Shown: in pieces, positions 44,146 to 53,496 of the stretch
How the letters are laid out: each line of letters starts with the position of its first letter
Numbering within the stretch: the first letter of the stretch is position 1
Source: Myxococcaceae bacterium
GTDB taxonomy: Bacteria; Myxococcota_A; Polyangia; Polyangiales; Ga0077539
Length of the DNA: 64,000 nucleotides
Direction of reading: 5' to 3'
Assembly (NCBI GenBank): GCA_004297725.1
Contig: SCUS01000092.1
Location: 248,001 to 312,000 of the forward strand
Program-made: the position numbers and the translations under genes
Notes under the pieces: generated by a model
What the model saw: only the letters and a program-made list of their open reading frames with translations
Database searches by the model: none
What the model was told of the DNA's origin: nothing

Positions 44146-45354
44146 TTACATCGCCGTGAATCCGGATGGCAGCGGCTCGAGCCCACGGAGTATGTCTCGA
44201 GCCTTGTCGTCGAGAATCCCCTCGGCTACCGCCCAGGCGAGCAGGTTCTCCACGGGACCGTACGCAACATCCCGCTGGCTCGACAGCACTGCGATCTCCT
44301 GTACCGCGTAGACGAGAGCGCCGAGTGTGCCGTAGGTTTCCATCCACGACACTGCGAAGCGCTCAGGCGACAGTCCATCCAGAAGACCTTCCCCTGCCGC
44401 CCACACGGCAACCTGGTGGAGAACTTCGCCGTCGGTATGGAGGATGTTGAGCGCCCGCGTGGCCGCGGTGATCTCCGCCGCGAACTCCATGTTGGCCCGG
44501 AGGTCGTCAATCCATCGCTCGCGCCCGTCCCTATCATCCATCCAATCATCGGTCGCTGGGTCCTCCGCGTCTGAATCGAATATCAGGCTGGGTAGCGACC
44601 GGATGGAAGACGCGGTCAGCCGCATCTCCAGCAGGTGCCGGGCGACATCACCCAGACTCAACGCGAGGGCGCACATGCCGTACCCATCGCTGGGGGCCTG
44701 TGCCGCGACCGGCCCGACGATGTCGTCGACCACTCGGGCGCGAAGGTCGATTCGGCGGCGCAGCTCGTCCTCCAGGGCGTCGATCACGGGCTGAAGGCGT
44801 CGCCAGGTCTTCACCACCAGTCCGATGCGCGGACGAACAGCGGCGCCCGAACGACCCGGAGGGGCGATGTCGTTCTGCGTATCGATGTCCGCATCTGGAG
44901 CACGCAGGGCCGCGACGAAGGCGATCAGCCGCAATCTGGCTTCTGCCCACCGGGCGTGGTCGTCGTTGCCCACCCGCAAGGCGCAGAACACGATCTCCGC
45001 TCGTCCCAAGTCCGCCAACCCCTGGGCGACCTGTTCAGCGTACTCCCGGGCCTCGCGGCGCCGCCCCATTTCGACAAGAATGTCGACGATGGTGCCGTGG
45101 TACTGATCACTGCTGGCCAGGGTCCGCAACTGCTCCACCCTACTCAAGAACACCGCGCGAAGGTTTTCCGCGACGCCGTCACCGTCGTGCACATCTGCCA
45201 AGCGGCGGAACATATCGGCGCCCACCACCGGGTCTCCGTGGTCGAGTACCTCCCGGTACGCCGCTTCCTCAGCCAGGGTAACTACCACTGCCGCAGGGCT
45301 CGAAGGCCGGGCCTCCTCAGGGTCCACAGTGTTCATGGTCCAAGACTCCGACAT
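44146..45354 (-). CDS. unknown helical protein, 402 residues
   Basis: The likely start is MSESWTMNTVDPEEARPSSP at 45354, with 45336 as an alternative. The body is helical with HEAT- or TPR-like helix pairs (YHGTIVDILVEMGRRREARE, then YAEQVAQGLADLG), followed by ALNILHTDGEVLHQVAVWAA near the C-terminus. There is no signal peptide, membrane span or catalytic motif. The gene converges on the SUMF1-like gene. The upstream region is unusually AT-rich for this genome. The function is unknown. Confidence 0.6.
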   Translation of the reverse strand: MSESWTMNTVDPEEARPSSPAAVVVTLAEEAAYREVLDHGDPVVGADMFRRLADVHDGDGVAENLRAVFLSRVEQLRTLASSDQYHGTIVDILVEMGRRREAREYAEQVAQGLADLGRAEIVFCALRVGNDDHARWAEARLRLIAFVAALRAPDADIDTQNDIAPPGRSGAAVRPRIGLVVKTWRRLQPVIDALEDELRRRIDLRARVVDDIVGPVAAQAPSDGYGMCALALSLGDVARHLLEMRLTASSIRSLPSLIFDSDAEDPATDDWMDDRDGRERWIDDLRANMEFAAEITAATRALNILHTDGEVLHQVAVWAAGEGLLDGLSPERFAVSWMETYGTLGALVYAVQEIAVLSSQRDVAYGPVENLLAWAVAEGILDDKARDILRGLEPLPSGFTAM

Positions 45355-46960
45355 GGTTGGTGAAAAAATGACGGTCCATTGGGGTGCGGCCGGCCTGCAG
45401 TGTTGATCAGCACGGCCGATACCGAAGAAGGTATCGATTGGCATGTACGCATGGAAGCGCGGCGCGAGTCCAGCAGACAGAGCCGTGTCCGTCGGTTTCT
45501 TCCATTCAGGCGGCATGGGTGTTTTCGAATCGAGGGCTCAACTTTCAATACACATCGAGTCTGGCAATTTTAGATACGGCCGCCAACCCGAGGAGTTTAT
45601 CAAGAAGCTCTATAGGATCCGACCCGTCCATCACAGTTATCATCAATGGGTTTGATTGGGGGTATATGCCTGACGATACCGGTAATTTTCCCGTCGATTC
45701 CTTGAGCGCTGGACACACTGCACCACGTTGATGAGCGCCTTGGATGGAGCCGTGGGGTAAGAATCGTTGATTTCAGGTCGGGTCATCCACGAGAGAATCA
45801 ATGCCGGTTCAACCCCAGGCGTGTTAGTGCCATGATCACGAGGAAGGGCCGTGGCGTGCCCGCTCGTTCGACGGACGTGTGGAGATGGAGACATGGCGGT
45901 GATGTCGCCCGATCCGGGAATACACCTGGGTGCGGGCAAGATCGGACGGGTCCAAAGACCACGATGAGCGCGCGCAGCTGACGGAGAGCAGTTGGCGGGA
46001 TCGGCGTCTATGGAGAGATCGGGGCACGCTGGAAAGGTGGGCGGCACGCCCATGCCCTTGGATGAGGAGGGGCTGCTCGGGGTCACTGGCGTCCGTCATG
46101 GCGCCCGTGGGGACGACAGCGGTGGGCTCCATGAAGAGATCTTTGACCGAGTTGACACCCTCCATGGGGGGTTCCGCCAGGCCGACGCGCTCATTCCTCT
46201 TGACGCCCTCACGACGGCAGCGAGGTTGAGGGCGAGCCGGTCCATCTACTGCGGACTCCCGGTTCCGTGATCGGGCGCCATGGTTCCGCGCAGGATACCG
46301 TCCCTGCGTCCATGGCGATGTCGATGGTGATGGTGCAGACGTGGGGGTCAACGCCGGCTCCGGTCGCGGGAGGCACGGGGATCGCATCGACCGCTGCCGT
46401 CACGACGAAGATGTTGTGGGTCTGGCTTATCGTCCGGCCCCTGAGCCGTTGGTGGCGATCACGCCGGTGTCTTCGTGCCTTCGCGCGTTCCGGCAGCCGA
46501 CACGTGGACGGTCGACTCCATTGGCGACTCGCGGGCGTCTCGTCTGCCTGTAGTAGATCACGCGCGCGAGGCCCCACGCGGCGACGAGCGTCACCTCGCG
46601 ACGACACCGACGGGCGCTCCGAGAGCTCTCGCTCACCATGACACGTCGTCGCGGCCAAGTAGTCGAAGTAGCGAGGAATTGCTGCCCTCTCCGTGCGCGC
46701 GAAGATGTCGCTCAAGACGCGCACGGGTCGCTGCCGCTGCCCAGATCGGCGGTGCGTGCGGCGACGGCTCGTGGTGGGTGAAGACGAGTTCTATACCTGA
46801 AAGGACATGTCGCGTGTTGACATATTCTGTCCATGCACCATCTCGCCTCTAACGCTCACAATTGCGTTCGAGATTGACCGGATCACTGCAGACTTTATGA
46901 TCACCTTCATGGACAACGCGGCGTTCGGCGAAGGTGCCGGGCAGCGCCGTGCTTTGAGGA
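45355..46960. other. about 1.6 kb without a supportable gene
   Basis: Frames on both strands are short, overlap heavily and carry no family motif. The first 400 bases are clearly poorer in GC than the rest of the window. The region probably contains the left junction of the integrated element whose genes start near 46971, but I could not find a copy of the putative attachment sequence seen at 57542. The last 150 bases must hold the promoter of the gene at 46971. Confidence 0.5.
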
Positions 46961-46970
46961 GATGAAGAAG

Positions 46971-47450
46971 ATGCAGAAGACGAAGAGCGACGCGGTCACC
47001 GCCGCGAAGACCACCACCCATACGCGCCCCCTGCGCAAGCTGCTCGGCAACGCGGGCGAGGTTAAGGCCCTCGCTGCGGCCGGCCGCCGTGCTGACGTGC
47101 GTGCCAAGCGGGCCTACGCGGAGACCCTCACCGCCGCTCTCCCGGGTGTGCGACGCTGCTCTGATTTCGCGGAGATCTGCGCGTTGTTGACGTACATCGC
47201 GGAGCACATCGGCAACGAGGCGCTCAACGAGGCAGTCGCGACGGCCTGCGCTGCTGGGGATGCTGAGCACGCCGCCGCCCACGCCAGGGCGGTGATCACG
47301 GCCGAGACCGCAGAGCAGCGCGCCCGGTGCACGTCGCTCGAGACGTACTTCCGTACCGTGCTGGGGGACTCCGCCTGCGACGCCGTCGGCGTCGAGATCG
47401 ACCTGGCGTGCGCTGCCATCATCGCGGCCCAGACGGCCCGGGCTGCCTGA
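46971..47450 (+). CDS. unknown Ala-rich helical protein of the integrated element
   Basis: About 159 residues from ATG 46971; an ATG at 46962 is too close to the GAGGAG ribosome site. The start is basic (MQKTKSDAVTAAKTTTHTRP, then RKLLG), then three or four Ala-rich helices (LTYIAEHIGNEALNEAVATA and HARAVITAETAEQRA). Several Cys residues are scattered through it. There is no recognised domain. It is the first credible gene at the left side of the element, followed by a tiny gene and the primase-like gene. A basic helical protein in this position could be a replication or copy-control factor, but that is a guess. Confidence 0.55.
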   Translation: MQKTKSDAVTAAKTTTHTRPLRKLLGNAGEVKALAAAGRRADVRAKRAYAETLTAALPGVRRCSDFAEICALLTYIAEHIGNEALNEAVATACAAGDAEHAAAHARAVITAETAEQRARCTSLETYFRTVLGDSACDAVGVEIDLACAAIIAAQTARAA

Positions 47451-47612
47451 TTCGAGAGCTGTGCACCCCTGCCGCCCGCTCTGTCCCGGGGGGGGAACGA
47501 GCGAGCAATTCCATCCAACACCTTCAGCGGAGTGCTTCGAGAGATCGACCTTCGGTGTGTTGGTTGTGGCAGTAGAGAGTTTATCCGATCTCCTGATCGA
47601 CAGGAGCACACC

Positions 47613-47810
47613 ATGGGACGACCCCGCGCGCCACTCTCCACCGCCGACGAAGACCTCATCGCCCTCGCGCAGGAGGCCTGTATCGAGATCCGCACGGTCG
47701 TGGCCTTCCTCCGTGGGGCACACCCCGCCCGTCGGTCGACCGTGAAGCTCCTCCGACAGTCGGCGGAGAGGTTGGGCCTGACCCACCGGCTGCCCACATC
47801 AATGGGATAG
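47613..47810 (+). CDS. 65-residue small protein upstream of the primase-like gene
   Basis: It starts MGRPRAPLSTADEDLIALAQ after CAGGAG. The N-terminal GRPRAPLS resembles an AT-hook-like basic stretch. The rest is helical (ACIEIRTVVAFLRGAH, then RRSTVKLLRQSAERLGL) and could be a small DNA-binding helix bundle. It ends 59 bases before the primase-like gene, with a hairpin between them. The same layout, a small regulator then a hairpin then a replication gene, is common in plasmids and integrative elements. Confidence 0.55.
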   Translation: MGRPRAPLSTADEDLIALAQEACIEIRTVVAFLRGAHPARRSTVKLLRQSAERLGLTHRLPTSMG

Positions 47811-47823
47811 CCGCACCGAGGAA

Positions 47824-47856
47824 GAACGGCCCGGGGGAACCAACCCCGAGCCGTTC
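47824..47856 (+). terminator. hairpin between the small gene and the primase-like gene
   Basis: GAACGGC at 47824-47830 pairs with GCCGTTC at 47850-47856, and GGGG pairs with CCCC inside, leaving a small loop. No T-run follows, so it may be a weak terminator, a protein site or a control hairpin just before the ATG at 47870. Confidence 0.5.
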
Positions 47857-47869
47857 AGAAGAGACACAG

Positions 47870-50347
47870 ATGACTACGCACTCTGATACGCCCTCTACCG
47901 GTTGTCCGGTACTCGAAACCACCATCGTTCACGTCGCTCCGCGGATGGAGTGGGCCAAGAGGGTCGATCTGACTCCGATGGACGCGTCCTCGGATGATGG
48001 CTGGCGGGCTTTCGCCAGCACCCTGCTGAAGATCCAGCGCATCGAGGCCGCTGCGAGGCGCAACCGCTGGACGTGGAAAGACAAGAAGAAGACGGCCAAG
48101 AGGCACCTCGAAGCGAAGGAGTGCACCCCCGGCCTGCTCCCGTACCTGCTCCCGAGCGGGAAGGCGCGCGGCGGGGTCGCCGCCGAAGCGCGGTGGGTGA
48201 TGGTGCCCTTCGACCTCGACGCTGTCGGGCTCACGGTCGACGAGGCGCTCGCCATCGTCGAGCGCGCCTTCGCGGGCCTCCGCCGCCTCGTGTGGACGAC
48301 TTGGAGCTGCCGCGACGGGAAGGCGAGCGTGCGGGTGATGCTCATCCTCGACCGCACCGCCACGCTCCACGAGGTCGCGCTCGCGTGGTGGTGGGGGCGC
48401 CGCGCGCTTCTCGATGCGGGGCTCCCCGAGGTCAACGCCAAAGACGGCGGGCCCACCGTCGATCCCTGCGCGCTCGACGGCCGCCTCTTCTACTTGCTCG
48501 CCGTTCCGACGCCGATGGTGCCGGGCACCGAGGACTGGGGGGGCGTGCAGCCGAAGGGGGACGTCGGTGAAGCGGGGGATATCCCGCTGCATATCGCCGC
48601 GGTCCAGCAGGCAGGTCTTCGCGCCCGGGACGTCGACGAGCCCGCGCACTTCACCCGGTGGCCCAGCGCCACGGTCCCGGAGAACCGGCGCGCGGCGGTG
48701 CGCCATGGCCTACGGGTCATCACGTCGTCGAAGCGCGCAGGCGGGTACCGGGGGCGGGTCGAGCGCGTGGACTTCACCGCGGTGATGGTCGACGACACCG
48801 GCCTCAACCTCCTGGAGTGGGCGCTGCGCGAGCTCGAGCCGGGGCAGGAGGTGGCCATCGGCTTCCCGTTCGATGCCCGCGCGCCGGGTGACGGGATCCT
48901 CCAGGGCTCGAGCTGCCGCCTGCACCGCAGCGACGACGGCCGCGTGTGGCTCCACAGCTTCAAGCACACGGCCAGCTACTTCCACCAGCCCGCCTCGGGT
49001 GTCGTCGAGGAGAACCTGCCGGGCGTGGAGATGATCTCGTCGAGCGCGCCGCGTCCCCAGAGTGCGGCGGCGAAGCGCGCGGACTTGGTGAACACCATCC
49101 TCGGCCCCAGCCGACCCGTCATGGAGATCGCCGCTGAGGCCGCCCAGGAGTACTCGGAGGAGCGTGCGGAGGGCGCTGAGCGGGAGCGGCAGCAGGCGAG
49201 GAGGGCTGTTCGGTACGCCACGCTCGAGGAGCGCATCGCAGCAAAGAAGGCGGCGGCGGACGCCCTGGACCCCACCCTCGTCGTGTACGCACGCCGGGCG
49301 ACGAAGCTCGCGAAGGAGTGGGCGCCCCTCCTCCGCCGCCACCTCGAGGCGCAGGGCCTGTACCGGGCGGACGAGCCGTGCGGCTGGAACCAGGGGCTGG
49401 GCGACGTGCTGACCCATCGGATGAGCGTGAAGCGCCGGTGGTGCGACCGGTTCTCCTGCTACCGCTGCGGCCCTGTTCTGCTGGGCCAGAAGGGCGCGGG
49501 AATCTGCGTGATGCCGGTGGTCGACAGCGCCGGGAAGGTCGTCGGTCCGTCGCTGGAGGACCGGCTGGAGGTCTACCGGTACGAGATCCCGACCAAGAAG
49601 CTGCGGCTTTGGCGAGACCGCTTCCAGGAGACCGTGGATTCGAATCCCGCTTTCGGGTCAGTGTCTCAGAGTAGTACTGACCCGAAAGCCGGATTCGACC
49701 CGGATGCCCCCGCCTACGTGGCCTTCATCAACGAGGAGACCACGGTCGTCCTGGCGACCCTCGCCCTGCCGCCCAGCCGCAAGGGCGGGGGCGGTGCGCC
49801 CGTCGCCACCCTGCCGGGACACGCTGTCCGGGAGACGGTCCTCGAGCTCATGAAGGCCACCTACACGGCGGTGCCGAGCTACGTCGACGGCATCCACGGC
49901 TCCGGCCCCTTCGTGGTGGACGCGAAGGTCACGGGGAAGGTCACCAGCAGCCGCGGGCTGCGGCTCAACCCCGACGAGCTCGTCCGCGTCGCCAGCCCGC
50001 ACGCCTACGTCGAGCGGCTCCGGGTGGCACCCTCCGTGAAGAAGTCCGCGGAGATTCTGCGCAGCCGCACGGTGGGCATTCAGGAGCTCGAGGCGGCGGG
50101 CGAGTCGCCCTCCTTGTCGACCTACCCGGTGCCCGACCCCGACGAGCAGGACGCCCACTGGGAAGCGCTGGCTGCCGCCGTCGAGCCGGAAGCGGGCGTG
50201 CCTGGTGGGGACGTCGTGGTCTCGCTCACGCGCGCGGTGTGTACACCTGCGGCGGATCTCGACGCGATGCAGGTCCTCCTCGAGACCTCGACCGAGCCCA
50301 CCCCGACCATCACCTCGCCCGCCGTGCGTAGCGCGGTCGCGGCGTAG
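47870..50347 (+). CDS. primase/replication-like protein of the integrated element
   Basis: An 825-residue protein. Residues about 108-205 look like the catalytic half of an archaeo-eukaryotic-type primase: VMVPFDLDAVG (paired Asp), a long helix (VDEALAIVERAFAGLRRLVW), a strand with WSCRDGKASVRVML, and VDPCALDGRLFYLLAVPTPM, the usual closing His/Asp-type segment of plasmid and phage primases. A Cys cluster near 524-533 (CDRFSCYRCG) may bind zinc. The C-terminal third has no recognised domain. The region between about 590 and 610 contains a 23-base inverted repeat in the DNA. It is the central gene of an element that also has xis- and int-like genes, so it probably replicates the excised form. 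Confidence 0.65.
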   Translation: MTTHSDTPSTGCPVLETTIVHVAPRMEWAKRVDLTPMDASSDDGWRAFASTLLKIQRIEAAARRNRWTWKDKKKTAKRHLEAKECTPGLLPYLLPSGKARGGVAAEARWVMVPFDLDAVGLTVDEALAIVERAFAGLRRLVWTTWSCRDGKASVRVMLILDRTATLHEVALAWWWGRRALLDAGLPEVNAKDGGPTVDPCALDGRLFYLLAVPTPMVPGTEDWGGVQPKGDVGEAGDIPLHIAAVQQAGLRARDVDEPAHFTRWPSATVPENRRAAVRHGLRVITSSKRAGGYRGRVERVDFTAVMVDDTGLNLLEWALRELEPGQEVAIGFPFDARAPGDGILQGSSCRLHRSDDGRVWLHSFKHTASYFHQPASGVVEENLPGVEMISSSAPRPQSAAAKRADLVNTILGPSRPVMEIAAEAAQEYSEERAEGAERERQQARRAVRYATLEERIAAKKAAADALDPTLVVYARRATKLAKEWAPLLRRHLEAQGLYRADEPCGWNQGLGDVLTHRMSVKRRWCDRFSCYRCGPVLLGQKGAGICVMPVVDSAGKVVGPSLEDRLEVYRYEIPTKKLRLWRDRFQETVDSNPAFGSVSQSSTDPKAGFDPDAPAYVAFINEETTVVLATLALPPSRKGGGGAPVATLPGHAVRETVLELMKATYTAVPSYVDGIHGSGPFVVDAKVTGKVTSSRGLRLNPDELVRVASPHAYVERLRVAPSVKKSAEILRSRTVGIQELEAAGESPSLSTYPVPDPDEQDAHWEALAAAVEPEAGVPGGDVVVSLTRAVCTPAADLDAMQVLLETSTEPTPTITSPAVRSAVAA
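49640..49698. repeat. 23-bp inverted repeat inside the primase-like gene
   Basis: The left arm (49640-49662) and right arm (49676-49698) are reverse complements over 23 bases with one mismatch, separated by 13 bases. The inner arms read GCTTTCGGGTCAGT and ACTGACCCGAAAGC. The coding frame reads through it as SNPAFGSVSQSSTDPKAGFD. The size, the near-perfect match and the position inside a replication gene suggest a replication origin or protein-binding hairpin, or the footprint of a small palindromic element. Confidence 0.8.
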
Positions 50348-50369
50348 AGAGCGCACGGAGATGACCACG

Positions 50370-50855
50370 ATGAACGCTTCCGAGCCCCAGAGGTTCACGG
50401 CGGAAGAGGTACTGGGCGGCGCCCACCCGGCGACCACGAAGCGGGCGGTGCTCAAGGCGATGGTCCGAAACGCGCGCTCCCACCAGGAGTTGCTGATGCT
50501 GGTGCTGGCCTACGGCGGCGAGCGCTGGACCCACAACCGCGCGTGGGCGGACGCCCTCGGACACATCGCCCGTCGGCGCGCGGTCGACCTCGGCTGGGAT
50601 GTCACCCGTTGGGACGGGCTCGTCGAGAAGTCCAGCAAGGTCGACCCGTACTTCTGGCGCGCGGCTCGCCGGGGGGACTTCACCGGCTTCCCCGGGCGCG
50701 TTGGGGAGTGGCTCGCGACCCCACCACCCCCGGAGGAGGCGATGGTCCCGGCGAGCTACTGCATCCGGGAGGCGTCGGCGCCTCTGCCAGGGGGACCGCC
50801 CGTCCCCGTCCGCCCGGTGCTGCGGCTCCTTCAGGGCGGGCGAGCGACGGGATAG
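50370..50855 (+). CDS. unknown protein following the primase-like gene
   Basis: About 161 residues from ATG 50370 (GGAG nine bases before; an ATG at 50361 is the alternative). It starts MNASEPQRFTAEEVLGGAHP. The middle has a helix-rich stretch (LLMLVLAYGGERWTHNRAWA). The tail is Pro-rich and ends PVRPVLRLLQGGRATG. The last dozen residues recur in a broken copy at 52038-52078. It starts 22 bases after the primase-like stop, so the two are probably co-transcribed. There is no recognised domain; a helper in replication or transfer is possible. Confidence 0.55.
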   Translation: MNASEPQRFTAEEVLGGAHPATTKRAVLKAMVRNARSHQELLMLVLAYGGERWTHNRAWADALGHIARRRAVDLGWDVTRWDGLVEKSSKVDPYFWRAARRGDFTGFPGRVGEWLATPPPPEEAMVPASYCIREASAPLPGGPPVPVRPVLRLLQGGRATG

Positions 50856-50964
50856 CTCCAGCCTGACCGACCCTCCGGTCGAGGTCCCACGCCGGTCGCC
50901 ACGGGGCTCTCGAAGGGCCCGGTCCTCGCCGACAGCAGCGACGTGCTACTGGGGCCTGGTGCCT

Positions 50965-51453
50965 TCAAAAGTTTACGGTGATGGCTGCCCCCAAATGTTG
51001 CGACAGATGCAACTCGACGATCCGCTTCCTTTCCGCAGGTGTCCAGACTCCGAAGTCGAATGAAGCGGCGAAGAGTGGAGCGGCCAACCCCGGCCGCCAG
51101 ATCGCGATCGTCGCGGGACGGCCAAACCCTCCGAAACTGACTCCAACCCTATACAAGTCTTTACTGGATTCATCACGAATTCCCCAAAACTCTTCAAAGC
51201 CGAGCGGCGCTACCTCGGCTGACCAAGTAGCTTGAAGGGCATAGCGGTACGGAACGAGAGCCGCCTCGAGAGTCCGGAATTCCTGCCACAACGCATCAAT
51301 CTTGACCCTGTGGCGTTCAACGATCTCTGACACGTCGACGTTTGCCCCCTCTTGGTCTCGTTCAGCGTCGATCTCCTCATTTCGCGTTCGTGTCGCGGCT
51401 ACAAACGCATCAAGTGCGATCTGCTCGTTCCGTTCGAGCTCCTTTGGAATCAT
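50965..51453 (-). CDS. unknown helical protein, 162 residues
   Basis: The start MIPKELERNEQIALDAFVAA at 51453 follows GAGGAG. The sequence is charged and helical (TRTRNEEIDAERDQEGANVD, then IVERHRVKIDALWQEFRTLE), followed by a more compact C-terminal domain (RVGVSFGGFGRPATIAIWRP, then GVWTPAERKRIVELHLSQHL). It is less GC-rich than its neighbours and transcribed against them, which is typical of cargo genes in mobile elements. I do not recognise the family. Confidence 0.6.
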   Translation of the reverse strand: MIPKELERNEQIALDAFVAATRTRNEEIDAERDQEGANVDVSEIVERHRVKIDALWQEFRTLEAALVPYRYALQATWSAEVAPLGFEEFWGIRDESSKDLYRVGVSFGGFGRPATIAIWRPGLAAPLFAASFDFGVWTPAERKRIVELHLSQHLGAAITVNF

Positions 51454-51681
51454 GTTCGCAATCTCCTCAATGATGGTTGGACGATCGCCCCACTCCTCCG
51501 GGGGTGGCAGGGCGCGGCGGAGAGTCTCAGCACCCGTAGGTGGCGCGCAACCCGCTCGTGCCGCCGCCGCGCACACCCCCGCGAGGGTGGTGATGGCGCT
51601 CGCGCACCCGCCGGTGGCCTCCGTCGGGCGGACCCTCGCGCGCCCCCAGGACAACCTGCGCGGGCGGCCTATGCTTGCGGC

Positions 51682-52011
51682 ATGACGAAAGAGCGAGACC
51701 GACAGGTGAGGGAGCAGCACGAGCGCGCGGCAGCGCGAGCCGACCACATGGGGGCGCTGTTCGGCGCCACGGGTCGGACCACGCAGGGTGACCTGCACGC
51801 GCGGGTACCGTTCAAGACGCTGGAGGACGCCATCGCCTTCCGGGACGACGTCTGGATGAAGAACTGCGTCGATGACGCTCGCACGATGTACGTCAACCGG
51901 CGGCTCGCCATCGAGCAGCGGACGGCCGTCGGCAAGGACGACTGGTCCGTGATCCCGAAGGAGAGCCGTAAGTTTGAGGGCGGGGAAAGGCCCGAGGACG
52001 ACGACGACTGA
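51682..52011 (+). CDS. unknown charged protein, 109 residues
   Basis: It starts MTKERDRQVREQHERAAARA and continues DHMGALFGATGRTTQGDLHA, then FKTLEDAIAFRDDVWMKNCV. The tail is acidic (GGERPEDDDD). It is probably a compact helical protein. It lies between the opposite-strand gene ending at 50965 and the DUF4062 gene. There is no recognised domain. Confidence 0.55.
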   Translation: MTKERDRQVREQHERAAARADHMGALFGATGRTTQGDLHARVPFKTLEDAIAFRDDVWMKNCVDDARTMYVNRRLAIEQRTAVGKDDWSVIPKESRKFEGGERPEDDDD

Positions 52012-52037
52012 GGGCCGCGCTTCCTGGCCTCCGCCCC

Positions 52038-52078
52038 ACCCGGTGCTGCGCCTGCTCCAGGGCGGCAGGGCGGGGTAG
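52038..52078 (+). repeat. broken copy of the C-terminus encoded at 50820-50855
   Basis: In frame it reads VLRLLQGGRAG and then stops, matching PVLRLLQGGRATG at the end of the gene at 50370-50855, with neighbouring Pro/Ala-rich sequence also similar. It is probably a fragment of a duplicated gene tail. Confidence 0.55.
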
Positions 52079-52207
52079 CAGCGGCGCCTCCCCGGAGGGG
52101 TTGGGCCTCCCGGAGGCACAAGCCCGCTCATGCCGCGGGGTCACCCTCGTCGACGTGCTCGCTGCCTGACCCCTCGTACCAGCTACGTTCGTGGGTAAAG
52201 AGCACGA

Positions 52208-53344
52208 TCAAACACCTGTAGTGATGGCTGCTTCAGAGTTTGGCGACTCGGGCGCGGGGACCTTATCTGTCTTTGTCTCGTGGGGTGCTTCGGTCGCGGG
52301 AACCTCAGAATCAATAGCTCCCCTCGCCTCCCTCAATGACTTAATCGTAAGAGGACGGGCAAGGAGGAGGCTCTTGCCTCGCTCAGTAAGCGTAATAGCG
52401 CACGACGACTGCTCGTTCCCAAGCATGTCCCTGGTGGATGAAGGGGCTAGAATTACCCAGCCGTACAGCTCGAAGGAACGCAGCACTGCCATGCAGGTGG
52501 TTCTATACTCCCACCTCCGTGAAGTCTCGTACTCGACTCCGGTCAGGGCTTTGAGGTATGTTTCCGAGATCTCTTGAAACGACTCAAGTGTTGCGTTGAT
52601 CGTCAGACGCCTGCCAGTTCGAAGGAACCAGTCCAGGAATGTCGGTTCTCCTTGCATCACAAGGTCTTCGCCCAGTCGCAACTTGAACTGCCGCTTCTGC
52701 TCGGCTTCGGCTGGGACCGACGACGCTTCCGCCGACACACGGCTCTCAAGTTCTTGGACTCGCGACCGAAGCGCGTCTCGTTCCGTTTCGATCGACGTCA
52801 ACCGCTTGTATGCTTCCGCGGCATCCACGGTGGCGTCTCGGCGGACCCAGCCCACAAGATCCGTGTTTTCGTTGATGTTGACGAGAGCCTTGAGGATCGC
52901 CGACTGGAGGTTGTCGACGTTGTCGAAGAACGACGCCACCCGCTTCGCGGTGACGTCCTTCTTGAAGGCTTCGAGTTTGTCGCCGGTGTTCCGCTCGATG
53001 TCCCTCGTGTTCTTCCGTTCCCACTCCTCCACGGCTCCCGCCTTCATCACCATGGCGATGACGGGCTTCTTGATCTCGAGAGCGTAGAGGAATTCGAGGT
53101 GCGTGTAGCTCTTGCCAGAGTCTGGCTCGACGCTCCCGTAGCGGGCACCGAGCAGAATCAGAAGAACGTCCGACTCGCGGATCTTCTGTTTGATGACGTC
53201 CATCTGCTCACGGGACTCGGCGGCGAAGAACTCCATCCCGTCGGGGATGTGCTTCGCGTCAAGGATCGCGTCGACGGCGGCACGCCGCTCCACCTCGAGG
53301 TCCTTGTAGGTGCCGCTGATGAAGACCTGGAGCTTGCGGTTCAC
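52208..53344 (-). CDS. DUF4062 (TIR/SLOG-like) domain protein
   Basis: 378 residues from a GTG at 53344 preceded by GGAGGG. Residues 1-90 match DUF4062: RKLQVFISGTYKDLEVERRA, GMEFFAAESREQMDVIKQKI, SDVLLILLGARYGSV and GKSYTHLEFLYALEIKKPVI. This is a flavodoxin-like fold related to TIR domains, often the sensing or effector part of antiviral and cell-suicide proteins. A helical linker follows with a coiled coil near residues 200-235 (RLTSIETERDALRSRVQELE). The C-terminal part has a winged-helix look (LESFQEISETYLKALTGVEY). It is divergent from a Schlafen-type gene with 152 bases between starts. A two-gene defence cargo is plausible but unproven. Confidence 0.75.
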   Translation of the reverse strand: MNRKLQVFISGTYKDLEVERRAAVDAILDAKHIPDGMEFFAAESREQMDVIKQKIRESDVLLILLGARYGSVEPDSGKSYTHLEFLYALEIKKPVIAMVMKAGAVEEWERKNTRDIERNTGDKLEAFKKDVTAKRVASFFDNVDNLQSAILKALVNINENTDLVGWVRRDATVDAAEAYKRLTSIETERDALRSRVQELESRVSAEASSVPAEAEQKRQFKLRLGEDLVMQGEPTFLDWFLRTGRRLTINATLESFQEISETYLKALTGVEYETSRRWEYRTTCMAVLRSFELYGWVILAPSSTRDMLGNEQSSCAITLTERGKSLLLARPLTIKSLREARGAIDSEVPATEAPHETKTDKVPAPESPNSEAAITTGV

Positions 53345-53496
53345 GAACCCTCCGTCCGTCCGCGGCAGCCGCGGGGAGGGCGAGGATCGCCGGAACCAGA
53401 CGTCGGGCGCAAGGGCGTCGGTGAGTCCCGCAAGGTCCGCGGGCACTGGGGCGGGTTTCTACCGTCCGACCACTGGCCGCTCCTATCCTCGCGCCC

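Noticed and set aside
45808..45830. GGTTCAACCCC as a tRNA T-arm
   Set aside because: The flanking bases do not give the acceptor or D-arm, so it is not a tRNA or a match to the att sequence at 57542.
46817..46845. TTGACA at 46817 as a promoter for the gene at 46971
   Set aside because: No acceptable -10 box follows at 16-18 bases.
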